NCBI RefSeq assembly: GCF_040932485.1
Contig: NZ_JBFRBH010000001.1
Span: 1,302,001 to 1,366,000, forward strand
Direction: 5' to 3'
Source of the DNA: Gymnodinialimonas sp. 202GB13-11
GTDB taxonomy: Bacteria > Pseudomonadota > Alphaproteobacteria > Rhodobacterales > Rhodobacteraceae
Length of the DNA: 64,000 nt
The notes beneath the pieces were generated by a model that was not told the origin of the DNA, did not search any database, and worked only from the letters and a program-made list of their open reading frames with translations. Every line of letters begins with the position of its first letter. The stretch's first letter is position 1. Shown one piece after another: positions 8,255 to 15,910 of the stretch. The position numbers and the translations under genes were made by a program.

Positions 8255-8576
8255 GAGGAAATGCAGGCTTCTGTTGCCAGGTGCCTGCGAACCCCGCCAG
8301 CTCTGGCTAGAGAACTGGGCTTAAAGTCGGCGACTCAGGACAGCTTACGCTGCGAGAGCCATTGCCGGAGCACGATTGTCATTTGCAATTGTACTTGTCG
8401 GGCCGATACGGTGGCACCCCGCCGAAACAAAGCTAACCCCTTTAGACGTTCGTCGATCCTATTTCGGCCCCGTGCCATCCCCAAATGAAGGATATTTTGG
8501 TGGAGCCGCCGGGTACCGCCCCCGGGTCCGATCCGCTTATTACGAGCGCGTTTATGTTCATAGTCCCCGAAGGAAC
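8255..8576 (-). ncRNA. ssrA: tmRNA, permuted two-piece alphaproteobacterial form
   Basis: On the minus strand the acceptor piece comes first (about 8576 to 8498). It ends with the acceptor strand CGGCTCC, discriminator A and CCA, preceded by a T-arm-like hairpin CCGGG/CCCGG. A spacer of about 26 bases (8497-8472) follows, then the coding piece beginning GGGGCCGAAATAGGATCGAC at 8471. GGGGCCG pairs with CGGCTCC (one G-U), rebuilding the tRNA-like acceptor stem. The tag frame 8386-8345 reads ANDNRAPAMALAA then TAA, with the AxxLAA-type end that ClpXP and SspB recognise. A GCAGGC/GCCTGC hairpin closes the 3' part near 8263-8288. The exact 5' and 3' ends are estimates. Confidence 0.93.
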
Positions 8577-8582
8577 ATCTTA

Positions 8583-8611
8583 CATATACGGAGGGTATGG
8601 CGCCTATTCAA
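8583..8611 (-). promoter_or_regulatory. Candidate promoter of the tmRNA gene
   Basis: On the minus strand TTGAAT (8611-8606) and TATATG (8588-8583) are separated by exactly 17 bases, consistent with a sigma-70 promoter. Transcription would begin near 8576, where the acceptor piece appears to start. The -35 element overlaps the stop codon of the GntR gene. Confidence 0.5.
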
Positions 8612-9222
8612 CCTTCGTCGGCACGTGGAAGCTGCGCTTCCAACAGGGCACGCACCGTGCCAACGCGGGTCGCCTCAGCCATGCGGGCCATCACTTCGGG
8701 CAGGCGACGGTCGATGCCTGAACCTGCTTCGGAAGCCTCGGCCATCCGCCAGCGGAACAGCCGCCACAGGGCGGCCTTGAGCGCATTGGCCAGAATATCG
8801 CTCGACATCTCACCGGTGATAATGTGCAGCGAGGTCGACCGGATTGCGAAGTTCGTTTCAAGGTTCATCTCATCGGCGGCGCTGACCTGCCGCTCTAAAG
8901 CGACGATATAGGCGTTGGTCTCCACCGACAGGGGGCGGTCGCCTTCGATGTCCGCCGCAACGTTCAGCAATGCAAAGGCAAGGTCGATATCGCGCTGCTT
9001 GTCTTCCGGTTTCAGCGGGGAGACGACGGTGCCAACACCGGAGCGGACTTCGACTAAACGCTCATATGCCAACCCCTGTAGCGCCTGACGCACTGGGGTG
9101 CGGGACACGCCGAATTCGTGGGCAAGGGCCTGTTCATGCAAAACGGGGCTGGCCGTTGGCGGTTCCAAACAGATACGCTTGCGCAGCGCGTTGGCGATGG
9201 TTTCTGCGTTGTTTTTGGCCAT
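8608..9222 (-). CDS. GntR-family transcriptional regulator
   Basis: A 204-residue regulator. The N-terminal winged helix (about residues 1-70) has the GntR recognition pattern F-G-V-S-R-T-P-V-R-Q-A-L-Q-G-L and wing S-G-V-G-T-V-V-S-P-L. The rest is helical and fits an FCD-type effector domain, somewhat short. I chose the ATG at 9222 (M-A-K-N-N-A-E-T-I); the frame is open to 9285, but that part overlaps an operator-like palindrome. It is divergent from the phosphatase-like gene at 9300 and probably represses it and itself through CTGTATACAG. The effector is unknown. Confidence 0.85.
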   Translation of the reverse strand: MAKNNAETIANALRKRICLEPPTASPVLHEQALAHEFGVSRTPVRQALQGLAYERLVEVRSGVGTVVSPLKPEDKQRDIDLAFALLNVAADIEGDRPLSVETNAYIVALERQVSAADEMNLETNFAIRSTSLHIITGEMSSDILANALKAALWRLFRWRMAEASEAGSGIDRRLPEVMARMAEATRVGTVRALLEAQLPRADEG

Positions 9223-9269
9223 GGGGCAGCAAGCAACCTTTAATTGCAAAGCGTTAGCACCAAGTATAT

Positions 9270-9279
9270 CTGTATACAG
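9270..9279. promoter_or_regulatory. GntR operator candidate CTGTATACAG
   Basis: A perfect 10-bp palindrome between the divergent GntR and phosphatase-like genes. The same TGTATACA core recurs twice at 9916-9943. TTGTATACAA-like sites are known for the FCD/VanR group of GntR regulators; binding by this regulator is inferred. Confidence 0.55.
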
Positions 9280-9299
9280 CATCACTTGAAAGCCAACTT

Positions 9300-9857
9300 A
9301 TGTCTCTTCCAAATCGCCTAGACGGAGATCTGGCCCTTCCGGGCTCGATCCGGGCTGTCATTCCACACCCGATGGGCGGGGCGATTGCCATGGCCGGGTT
9401 TCCGGGCCTTGAAACCAGCATCGACGGTTCGGCGGTGTTTTTGCCGGAAGAGTGTCGTGAGACTTTGCAAGGGTTGGCTGACCTTGGTGCGACGTCGCTC
9501 ACGCTTTTGGTGGAGTCGGACGAGTTGGACGAGGCGTTCATCCCGGCACTTCTTGCGATGGCGAACGAGGTTGGGATCGGGGTCGAGCGTCTTCCCATCG
9601 TTGACTATTCGGTCCCGACCGAGGCGCAGATCCAAGCATGGGCCAATGGCAAAACGCACAGACTTGCTGCGTTTGAACGGGGAACGACCTACGCATTCGC
9701 CTGCCAATATGGGGCAGGGCGCAGCGGTCTTATGGCCGCGCGAAGCCTGATTGAAGGCGGCATGACACCTGATGATGCCATTGCGCTGGTGCGCCACCAT
9801 TTTTCCGAGGCCATCGAAAGTGACGCTCAGGAAGACTGGCTGAAAGCTGATGGGTGA
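9300..9857 (+). CDS. Tyrosine/dual-specificity phosphatase-like protein
   Basis: A 185-residue protein with a CX5R phosphatase P-loop, CQYGAGRSG (Cys135, Arg141), followed by an alpha-helix as in cysteine-based phosphatases. The part before it is a mixed alpha/beta fold with L-T-L-L-V-E-S-D-E-L and P-I-V-D-Y-S-V-P, a candidate general-acid loop region. The His usually preceding the catalytic Cys is replaced by Ala (F-A-C). It is divergent from a GntR regulator and shares its operator-like region. A signalling or metabolite phosphatase role is possible; the substrate is unknown. Confidence 0.65.
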   Translation: MSLPNRLDGDLALPGSIRAVIPHPMGGAIAMAGFPGLETSIDGSAVFLPEECRETLQGLADLGATSLTLLVESDELDEAFIPALLAMANEVGIGVERLPIVDYSVPTEAQIQAWANGKTHRLAAFERGTTYAFACQYGAGRSGLMAARSLIEGGMTPDDAIALVRHHFSEAIESDAQEDWLKADG

Positions 9858-9915
9858 CGTTGCGTCACTTGGTCCGATGTGTCCATTTTTGATCTAATGG
9901 GTCTCAAAACCAACT

Positions 9916-9943
9916 TGTATACAGGTGTTTGAACATGTATACA
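9916..9943. promoter_or_regulatory. Tandem TGTATACA operator candidates
   Basis: TGTATACA occurs at 9916-9923 and again at 9936-9943, exactly 20 bp apart (about two helical turns). The core is the same as in the palindrome next to the GntR gene at 9270. The pair lies after the phosphatase-like gene and before a terminated transcript candidate, so it may control that RNA. Confidence 0.5.
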
Positions 9944-10150
9944 GGTCGCTGAAAGGGAGCGAGGCGATTGAAGCGTGCCCGGAGCAATCCGGAGGTCACT
10001 TCGCAAACTTCACCTTTGCAGCCGCGGTCGACTTACCCGTGTCGCGGCTGCGGCTGCAAAGGACAAAACATACACCGTCCGACTGAGTGGCGGCAGGACC
10101 GTAAGGTCACCTAGAACGCGACGGGCTCACCCCCGGTCGCGTTTTTTCTT
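9944..10150 (+). ncRNA. Candidate small RNA in the 370-base gap
   Basis: The interval 9858-10230 has no convincing protein gene. After the tandem operators comes about 200 bases with strong structure. A hairpin with left arm CCTTTGCAGCCGCG and a right arm that is its complement, interrupted by a duplicated GGCTGC, covers about 10014-10062. An intrinsic terminator follows at 10115-10150. This looks like a short independent transcript. A GTG-started frame at 9975 runs through the terminator and is not credible. It could also be the leader of a deleted operon. Confidence 0.4.
10115..10150 (+). terminator. Intrinsic terminator
   Basis: AACGCGAC (10115-10122) pairs with GTCGCGTT (10136-10143), followed directly by a T-run ending in TTTCTTT. 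It would end transcripts entering from the tandem operator region. Confidence 0.8.
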
Positions 10151-10163
10151 TGCTGAGACAGAT

Positions 10164-10200
10164 ATCAAAAAAAGAAACGCGCCCGGCGATGCGGGCGCGC
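10164..10200 (-). terminator. Intrinsic terminator of the PotD-like gene
   Basis: On the minus strand CGCGCCCG (10199-10192) pairs with CGGGCGCG (10185-10178) around a short loop and is followed by TTTCTTTTTTT. It lies about 30 bases after the stop of the substrate-binding protein gene. Confidence 0.85.
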
Positions 10201-10230
10201 TTTGTTTGTTTGTTTGGCGATGGTGAGGGG

Positions 10231-11265
10231 TTAGAAGCCGGCTTTGATCCGCTCAAACGCCTCAGCCTGACGCTCACGCTGCTCGTTGGAAATCGGCAGC
10301 TGCGCCAGTACCGGTACGGTCACTTCGCCCAGACCTGCGGCCTCCATCGCCTCGGCACCAAGAGCCTGCAGGGCCGCGTCATTGGCCGAGCCGAAACCGT
10401 TGCTCAGAAGTGGACCGGCGGAGGCGTCGCTGAGGACGGCGTTAACATAGTCATAAGCCATGGCTTCCTCGCCGGGGGCTTCGACCATGTTCACGTAACC
10501 GCAGAGCCAGACGGACGTGCCCTCAGTCGTGTTACGGGCGAAGCCGACGTTGAACCCTTCTTCGGCCATCGCCACGGGAACCTCGTTCCAGACCCAAGCC
10601 GCCAGAACCTCGCCGGATCCGATCAGCTGGCTGATCTCAGCTGGGTCGGTCCAGTAAGTACGCAGATTCTGGTGGATACCGCGGAGCCAGTCGGTGGCGG
10701 CTTCGAACTGTTCGTCTGTGACATTCGACCAGTCGGACACGCCCGTGGCGAGGTAGGCCAGCGCGTAGGCGTCATCCACGTTGTCGGGGATCGACAGGCG
10801 GCCTGCGTATGCGGGGTTGTTGAAGATCTCGAGCGAGGTCACGTCGTCGGCGCTCAGCTCATCGGCGTTGTAAGCGACAGCGGTGGAGCCGTAGTCGGTT
10901 GGCAGGAAGAACAGCTCCTCGGAGCCAGACAGGACGTTTTGGCCCACGAGGTCGGCGTTCAGGGTCTCAAACGCGGCGATCTGGTCTTGGTCCCAGGCCT
11001 CGATAATACCGGAGGCCTGCCAGCGTGGCACAGAGCCTGCACAGATATGAGTGACGTCGGATTGGAAGCCCGCCAGCAAGCGCTGGAATGCCTCATCCTC
11101 ATCGCCGAAGAACACGAATTCAGGCGCGCCGTGGGCGTCTATGAAGGGCTGGTGGAACGAGGGGTCTTCGAACCCGGAATAGTCGAAGACGGTGAGGCCT
11201 TCGGCGGAGGCAGCGCCCGCAAGCGCAAGGGTCGCGGCGGAGGCGAGGAGGGTGGTTTTGGTCAT
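10231..11265 (-). CDS. ABC transporter substrate-binding protein, PotD-like
   Basis: A 344-residue periplasmic protein with a clear signal peptide (M-T-K-T-T-L-L-A-S-A-A-T-L-A-L-A-G-A-A-S-A, cut before E-G-L-T-V-F-D-Y). The mature fold matches spermidine/putrescine-type family 1 binding proteins: P-T-D-Y-G-S-T-A-V-A-Y-N near the hinge and L-R-T-Y-W-T-D-P-A-E plus V-A-M-A-E-E-G in the second lobe. I chose the ATG at 11265 because it starts the signal peptide. No permease or ATPase genes adjoin it, so it is an orphan receptor or works with a distant transporter. Polyamine specificity is not certain. Confidence 0.85.
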   Translation of the reverse strand: MTKTTLLASAATLALAGAASAEGLTVFDYSGFEDPSFHQPFIDAHGAPEFVFFGDEDEAFQRLLAGFQSDVTHICAGSVPRWQASGIIEAWDQDQIAAFETLNADLVGQNVLSGSEELFFLPTDYGSTAVAYNADELSADDVTSLEIFNNPAYAGRLSIPDNVDDAYALAYLATGVSDWSNVTDEQFEAATDWLRGIHQNLRTYWTDPAEISQLIGSGEVLAAWVWNEVPVAMAEEGFNVGFARNTTEGTSVWLCGYVNMVEAPGEEAMAYDYVNAVLSDASAGPLLSNGFGSANDAALQALGAEAMEAAGLGEVTVPVLAQLPISNEQRERQAEAFERIKAGF

Positions 11266-11507
11266 GTTTGATGGTCCCTGTTGGCGTCTTGTTACGGTCA
11301 GACTGCCGGGGAGTTTAGGGCGCGGGCTTGCTGCGGTCCAGTGGATTTGAAGGCTGAGGTGCAAGGTTGCACGCGGGGGTTAAGTACTTGAAAAAAAATA
11401 CTAAACCGATTTTCGTTTACTTTGCCTTAACCATATTTCGCCAAGGATTAACTTGACGCCTCGCCCGGCGTCGGCACCATAGCAGGGCGCTGATACCGGA
11501 GCCTTGA

Positions 11508-12362
11508 ATGTCTGAACGCCCCACTGCATCCTCGCTGTTCTTCGGCGCCATCGGCGATCTGTTGACCAACTTTGGCGCGGTTCTTCGGATTGGGGCGCCT
11601 TGGTTTCTAATCTACCTTGCGCTGAACGCACTTGCGGGTCGGTTTTACGCCCATTGGGTGCTTTATGACGTGAATCAGATCAGCCCGGGCCCACCGAACG
11701 AATGGTATCTGACGGCCATGTTCCTGCTGATGCTTGGCACTGTCGCCGCGTCTTGGCACCGGTTCATGACATTGGGTGAAACGCCACGGTTCCTGCCGCA
11801 GATGCGCCTCGTCATTATCCTGAAATACGTTTTGGCCTGGGTCGTGATCGGCATCATCATCGGATCGATCCTTCTGGTCTGTCTGGGTTTGCCCGCGCTC
11901 CTCCTTTCGGCGCTGGTGGATCAGGCATTTCAGGACGTGATTGCGGGCCTGCTGCAAGACTCGGTCTTTGTGCCGTCTGGTCTGTCGGTGGGACTTATCG
12001 GTTTGGCTTTGTTTTTTGTCTTTCTCGTCGTGACCCTCTCCATCCTGTTGCTCTACCGCATGGGGATTGGGCTGCCTTCGGTCGCCATTCTGGACGGGGA
12101 GGGGATCGGGATGCGCGCATCGTGGCGCGCGACGCGTGGCATGGGGGGCGCGATTTTAGGCGCAAGCCTGATATCTGCGATTGGATCTGTGATCCTCTAC
12201 GGCGTTGTTTTTTCAGGTTTCTTCTTGCCGAGCGAATCTTATTCGACCGCGACTGAAGTGACGATGCGCCTAGGCTTTGCGGTGACCGACATCATCACAA
12301 TGCTTGTAGGCACGGCCATCCTGACACGTATCTATCAGGCGGTGCCGGAAGAGTCGCTCTGA
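11508..12362 (+). CDS. Multi-pass membrane protein of unknown function
   Basis: A 284-residue protein with about six hydrophobic helices (examples: A-P-W-F-L-I-Y-L-A-L-N-A-L, V-I-I-L-K-Y-V-L-A-W-V-V-I-G-I-I-I, L-S-V-G-L-I-G-L-A-L-F-F-V-F-L-V-V and a C-terminal pair). The short soluble stretch G-E-G-I-G-M-R-A-S-W-R-A-T-R-G resembles the cytoplasmic connector of glycerophosphoryl diester-type and Yip1-like membrane proteins. It overlaps the 3' end of the convergent GntR gene by 28 bases. AT-rich sequence upstream (11386-11460) probably holds its promoter. Confidence 0.7.
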   Translation: MSERPTASSLFFGAIGDLLTNFGAVLRIGAPWFLIYLALNALAGRFYAHWVLYDVNQISPGPPNEWYLTAMFLLMLGTVAASWHRFMTLGETPRFLPQMRLVIILKYVLAWVVIGIIIGSILLVCLGLPALLLSALVDQAFQDVIAGLLQDSVFVPSGLSVGLIGLALFFVFLVVTLSILLLYRMGIGLPSVAILDGEGIGMRASWRATRGMGGAILGASLISAIGSVILYGVVFSGFFLPSESYSTATEVTMRLGFAVTDIITMLVGTAILTRIYQAVPEESL

Positions 12363-13087
12363 GCTTTCGCGCGCGCATCGAAAACCGATTGCGCAAGCAC
12401 CTTGGTATAGCTTTCAAGTTCGGTCAGCGCGGCAACAACGGCCTCCCCGTCTCGGGCGTCTTCGGCATCGGCGATCTGTTCGTGCAAGCGCACGATCTCG
12501 GCCCGGTCGCGTGCGGTGAAGGTGATCATGTTCATCAGGGGCTGCATCGCCTCAACCGCGCCAGCGAGTTGATAAGACATGACTGGGTTATCGGCGCCAT
12601 CGACCAGCGCCCGATGGAAGGCAACGTCCGAGGCGCAGAAGGCCTCATCCGAGAGGCCCGGCTGTGCCTGACGCACAATCTCGGCCCGCATTGTGGCAAG
12701 GTGGTCGGCGTCGCGACGTTCTGCTGAAAGGCGCGCGCAGGCGCGTTCTAGGGCAAAGCGGGCTTCGCAGGCGGTGTCGAAGCTGACATTGTTCATGCCC
12801 AGTAGCAGCGTCGAAGTCGTGATATGGCCGCGATAGGCATCTTGAAACGACAGGCGGTTCACGAAGGCCCCGCCGAATGCGCCGCGTTGGGTGCGGATGA
12901 GGCTTTGCGCGGCAAGGCGTTTGAGCGCCTCACGCACCGTAGAGCGGGAGACATCGAAGTGATCTGCAAGCTCTGCCTCAGAAGGCAAGCGCTCATCCAC
13001 GATGAGCTTGCCGGAGACGATTTCATCGCGGATCGCGGCGGCGATTTGCGCGGACAGATCAGCGGAGCTGTTGGGGTCAATTTTCAT
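12335..13087 (-). CDS. FadR-type GntR transcriptional regulator
   Basis: A 250-residue regulator with a GntR winged helix (L-P-S-E-A-E-L-A-D-H-F-D-V-S-R-S-T-V-R-E-A-L-K-R-L, about residues 34-58) and an FCD effector domain. That domain includes the metal/ligand-site pattern D-x-x-F-H-R-A-L-V (V-A-F-H-R-A-L-V) and later R-L-H-E-Q-I-A-D-A. It diverges from the DUF2182-DUF1326-DinB operon; two GTCTGAC repeats between them are likely its operators. It probably controls that operon, itself, or both. The effector is unknown. Confidence 0.88.
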   Translation of the reverse strand: MKIDPNSSADLSAQIAAAIRDEIVSGKLIVDERLPSEAELADHFDVSRSTVREALKRLAAQSLIRTQRGAFGGAFVNRLSFQDAYRGHITTSTLLLGMNNVSFDTACEARFALERACARLSAERRDADHLATMRAEIVRQAQPGLSDEAFCASDVAFHRALVDGADNPVMSYQLAGAVEAMQPLMNMITFTARDRAEIVRLHEQIADAEDARDGEAVVAALTELESYTKVLAQSVFDARAKAQSDSSGTA

Positions 13088-13114
13088 TTGTCTGACATTT
13101 AAATGTCTGACATC
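13088..13114. promoter_or_regulatory. Direct-repeat operator candidate of the FadR-type regulator
   Basis: TGTCTGACAT occurs at 13089-13098 and 13104-13113, 15 bp apart, with the palindrome ACATTTAAATGT between and across them. TTGTCTGACA is close to the TnGTnnnACnA operators of FadR-subfamily GntR proteins. It lies directly before the regulator start and about 40-60 bases before the divergent DUF2182 gene. Confidence 0.6.
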
Positions 13115-13152
13115 ACGTTGAGCAAGCAGAATCGCCGTTTAGGGAGTGACCG

Positions 13153-14154
13153 GTGACGCATGTAATCCGCAACACGTTATGGCTTGGCTTCTTTGGCAGC
13201 ATCCTGATCGCTTGGGTTGTCTTGTATCAGATGGCGACCGGCATGGGGCTGGATTGGATCGGGCGGATGACCATGGATATGGACATGGAAATGTCCGATC
13301 CGATGGACATGGGTGGCATGGAGATGGCCGACGGCGATGACATGGCTGGCATGGAGATGTCGGGCATGGGTGAGGGGGCTGAGATGCCCGCCGATGATGG
13401 CATGGCCATGGAGATGGACGGCGACGCGATGCCTGCCGAGGGCATGGCGATGGACGATGAGATGCCGATGGCAATGGACGGCGACATGGCGATGGATGGC
13501 ATGGCCATGGACGGGATGGAGATGGGCGGCATGGATATGTCGGCCATGACGCGCTTCGGCCCGCTGTTCGGCATGTGGTCGATCATGATGGCGGCGATGA
13601 TGTTGCCGACGCTGGTGCCGACGCTGGTGAATTACGAGCGGCTTATGGCGTCCGCCGATGGTACGCGGGCCGGATGGTTGGGTGTGTTGGGCGGCTATTC
13701 GATCGTGTGGATCGGAGTGGCAGCGATCTTTGCGATCGTGCAGATCGGCCTGCTGCGCGCCGGTGTGATCGACATGATGGGCATCGCGCAAAGCACGTGG
13801 ATTGCAGGCGGATTGCTGATCGTCGTGGGCGCGTTCCAGTTCACCCGCGCGAAAGAGGTTTGCCATGGCGTGTGCCATGCGACGATGAATTACTTTCTGG
13901 GCCATTGGAAGACCGGGTTCTCGGGCGGGCTGCGCATGGGCATGGGCCTTGGCGCGTTCTGTGCGGGCTGCTGCTGGGGCTTCATGGCACTGGGTTTCGT
14001 GGGCGGCATGATGAGCCTTCTCTGGATGGGTCTCGCGACGCTGTTCATGGTGATCGAAAAGCTGCCCCAGATCGGGCATTATGTGACCAAGCCACTGGGT
14101 GTGGCGCTGATTTTGGGCGGACTGGCTGTGCTCGGCTATCCGTTCGTGACGTAG
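13153..14154 (+). CDS. DUF2182 integral membrane protein with a Met-rich insert
   Basis: A 333-residue protein. After a first membrane helix (about 9-27), residues 39-132 form an extracytoplasmic-looking segment with about 32 Met among Asp, Glu, Gly and Ala and no aromatic or basic residues: M-x-M and M-x-x-M repeats typical of copper-binding loops. The DUF2182 core follows (M-W-S-I-M-M-A-A-M-M-L-P, then A-K-E-V-C-H-G-V-C-H and F-C-A-G-C-C-W-G-F-M, with about five more helices). It starts at a GTG after AGGGAG. Together with the next gene (DUF1326) it forms a well-known conserved pair of unsolved function; metal handling is inferred. Confidence 0.9.
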   Translation: MTHVIRNTLWLGFFGSILIAWVVLYQMATGMGLDWIGRMTMDMDMEMSDPMDMGGMEMADGDDMAGMEMSGMGEGAEMPADDGMAMEMDGDAMPAEGMAMDDEMPMAMDGDMAMDGMAMDGMEMGGMDMSAMTRFGPLFGMWSIMMAAMMLPTLVPTLVNYERLMASADGTRAGWLGVLGGYSIVWIGVAAIFAIVQIGLLRAGVIDMMGIAQSTWIAGGLLIVVGAFQFTRAKEVCHGVCHATMNYFLGHWKTGFSGGLRMGMGLGAFCAGCCWGFMALGFVGGMMSLLWMGLATLFMVIEKLPQIGHYVTKPLGVALILGGLAVLGYPFVT

Positions 14155-14166
14155 GGAGAGACGGAC

Positions 14167-14883
14167 ATGGCCGTAAAGAAACGCCCCGATGCGGACCGCT
14201 TGCCGGTCAGCCAGCGCATTGACCAGCGGATGGACAACCCCAAGCGACGGCAGTTGAAGCCGCGTGATTGGGCGATCAAAGGTGAGTTGATCCTGAACTG
14301 CTCCTGCACCGTGTTCTGTCCGTGTGTTGTGTCGCTCGGCAAACACGATCCGACGGACGGGGATTGTAAGGCGTGGATGGGCATTGCCATCGACGAGGGC
14401 CATTTCGAGGGCGAGGATCTGAGCGGTCTGAATGTGGGCCTGATGGTCTACATCCCTGGCAAGATGGCCGAGGGCGGCTGGCAGGTTGCGGCTTACGTGG
14501 ACGAGCGGGCATCCGGAAAGGCCTATCAGGGGTTGCTGGAGATCTTCTCAGGGCAGGCGGGCGGCACGACGGGCCTGTTCACGCTGCTGGTGTCGGACAT
14601 TGTGAGCGCTGAGCGCGAGAAGGTGGAGATCACCCGCGACGGCAAGAAGCGCGGGCTGTTTGTCGGCAAGAAAATTCAGGGTGAGATCGAGATGATCGAC
14701 GGGGCGTCGCCCGATCATCCAGTGATGATCACCAATTCGAAGTACTGGATGGGTCCCGACATTATTGCAGCGCGCGGTCTGAAATCGAAGGTGCGCGACT
14801 TCGGCAAGATGTGGGATTTCTCGGGCAAGTCGGCGGAAATCTGTCCCATTGAATGGGGCGGATCGGCTGGCGGTAAGAAGTAA
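14167..14883 (+). CDS. DUF1326 family protein
   Basis: A 238-residue soluble protein with the diagnostic N-terminal cysteine cluster N-C-S-C-T-V-F-C-P-C (about residues 43-52), then a beta-rich domain. DUF1326 proteins regularly sit next to DUF2182 membrane proteins, as here (12-base gap). The Cys cluster suggests metal binding, so the pair may form a membrane-bound metal-handling unit; this is inference. Its stop overlaps the DinB start (TAATG). Confidence 0.88.
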   Translation: MAVKKRPDADRLPVSQRIDQRMDNPKRRQLKPRDWAIKGELILNCSCTVFCPCVVSLGKHDPTDGDCKAWMGIAIDEGHFEGEDLSGLNVGLMVYIPGKMAEGGWQVAAYVDERASGKAYQGLLEIFSGQAGGTTGLFTLLVSDIVSAEREKVEITRDGKKRGLFVGKKIQGEIEMIDGASPDHPVMITNSKYWMGPDIIAARGLKSKVRDFGKMWDFSGKSAEICPIEWGGSAGGKK

Positions 14884-15398
14884 TGATCGGCCCCGATTAT
14901 GCGCGCACCATGGCGCGCTACAATGCCTGGCAGAACCAGTGGATGTTCCAGGCCTGTGATGGTCTGTCTGAGGCGCAGAGGGTTGAGGATCGGGGGCTCT
15001 TCTGGGGCTCGATCCAGGGCACGCTGAGCCATTCCTATTGGGGCGACATGATCTGGATCTCGCGCTTTGATGGGGGCGAGGGACCGGAGGCGCCGCTGAC
15101 GGATACCGCGAGCGCTTATGATTGGGCGGAGCTGATGGCGGGGCGGCCGTTGTTGGATGCGCGGATCGCGGCATGGGCGTGGAGCACGGACGCGAGCGAC
15201 TTCGAGGGCGACCTGAGCTGGTATTCGCAAGGTGTGGGGCGGCAGATGACCATGGCGCGCACGCTGTGTGCGGTGCAGATGTTCAACCACCAGACCCATC
15301 ACCGGGGCCAGGTTCACGCAGCCCTGACCGCGCTAGGCGTCAAGACCACGGACACGGACCTTCCGTTCATGCCGGACGAGGTGCCGGAATGGGACTAA
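14883..15398 (+). CDS. DinB family protein
   Basis: A 171-residue four-helix-bundle protein of the DinB/YfiT metal-dependent family. The metal triad is visible: one His in T-L-S-H-S-Y-W and the pair in F-N-H-Q-T-H-H-R-G-Q-V. The start overlaps the stop of DUF1326, so it is translated with the DUF2182-DUF1326 pair. Its enzymatic activity is unknown; family members include thiol-dependent transferases. Its stop overlaps the stop of the convergent secreted protein by 4 bases. Confidence 0.85.
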   Translation: MIGPDYARTMARYNAWQNQWMFQACDGLSEAQRVEDRGLFWGSIQGTLSHSYWGDMIWISRFDGGEGPEAPLTDTASAYDWAELMAGRPLLDARIAAWAWSTDASDFEGDLSWYSQGVGRQMTMARTLCAVQMFNHQTHHRGQVHAALTALGVKTTDTDLPFMPDEVPEWD

Positions 15399-15862
15399 TG
15401 CGCCTCCGTATAGCTGAGGTAGGCGCCACGCTGGACGAAGTTGAGGTCGTCGATGCCCCAGCTTTGGTCCTCGGGTCCGTCGAGCGTGAGGAAAACCGCG
15501 ATGTAGCGGCCATCCGCGCCGCTGTTCAGCGGTTGACCGGCACTGCCCACCTCGATGGCAAACGGGATCACGGCGGTGCCGTCGGCGGTGTAGCGGGCGG
15601 GCAGGATCAGGCCATCCCACGCCACGGCTGCGCGCCCCTCGAGGCCATTGAAGACAGAGTCACTGGGAGCTTCGCCCGAAGCGAAGGCTGCGAAGATGTC
15701 TGCATTGAAAGCGTTCGCATGGGCACCGATGCCCGCCACGTCACGGTTCGTGAACGCGGTCAGGATTGCACTGGCGACGGCCTCTGGCGGATGGGCCTGA
15801 GCCGCGGCGGGCTGGATCGAGGCCAGCATCAGGGCGCAGGTCACGAGACATCGATTCATCAT
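15395..15862 (-). CDS. Secreted protein of unknown function, paralog 1
   Basis: A 155-residue exported protein with a signal peptide ending A-A-A-Q-A-H. The mature part shares a common plan with the protein encoded just upstream (15911-16387): E-A-V-A-S-A-I-L, a conserved A-W-D-G-x-I-L-P-A-R-Y, G-R-Y-I-x-x-x-L-T-L-D and W-G-x-x-D-x-N-F. The pair looks like a tandem duplication of one family, probably a NTF2/SnoaL-like or DUF-type periplasmic domain. Function unknown. Confidence 0.75.
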   Translation of the reverse strand: MMNRCLVTCALMLASIQPAAAQAHPPEAVASAILTAFTNRDVAGIGAHANAFNADIFAAFASGEAPSDSVFNGLEGRAAVAWDGLILPARYTADGTAVIPFAIEVGSAGQPLNSGADGRYIAVFLTLDGPEDQSWGIDDLNFVQRGAYLSYTEAH

Positions 15863-15910
15863 GGGTTTTTGCCTTTCATCTCTGCGCCCGCCTGCGACGC
15901 TGGCATGGGA

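Noticed and set aside
8376-8780. Plus-strand ORFs across 8376-8780 that start like short proteins rich in P, G and S
   Set aside because: They are the antisense of the tmRNA and of the GntR gene. The minus-strand pairing and tag frame explain this sequence better.
9975-10226. An 83-codon GTG-started ORF after the tandem operators
   Set aside because: It reads through an intrinsic terminator and is Arg-rich without a pattern; a non-coding RNA is more likely.
13177-14403. A His-rich minus-strand ORF of about 408 codons opposite the DUF2182 gene
   Set aside because: The His richness is the complement of the repeated ATG codons in the Met-rich insert; it has no start context and spans two real genes.
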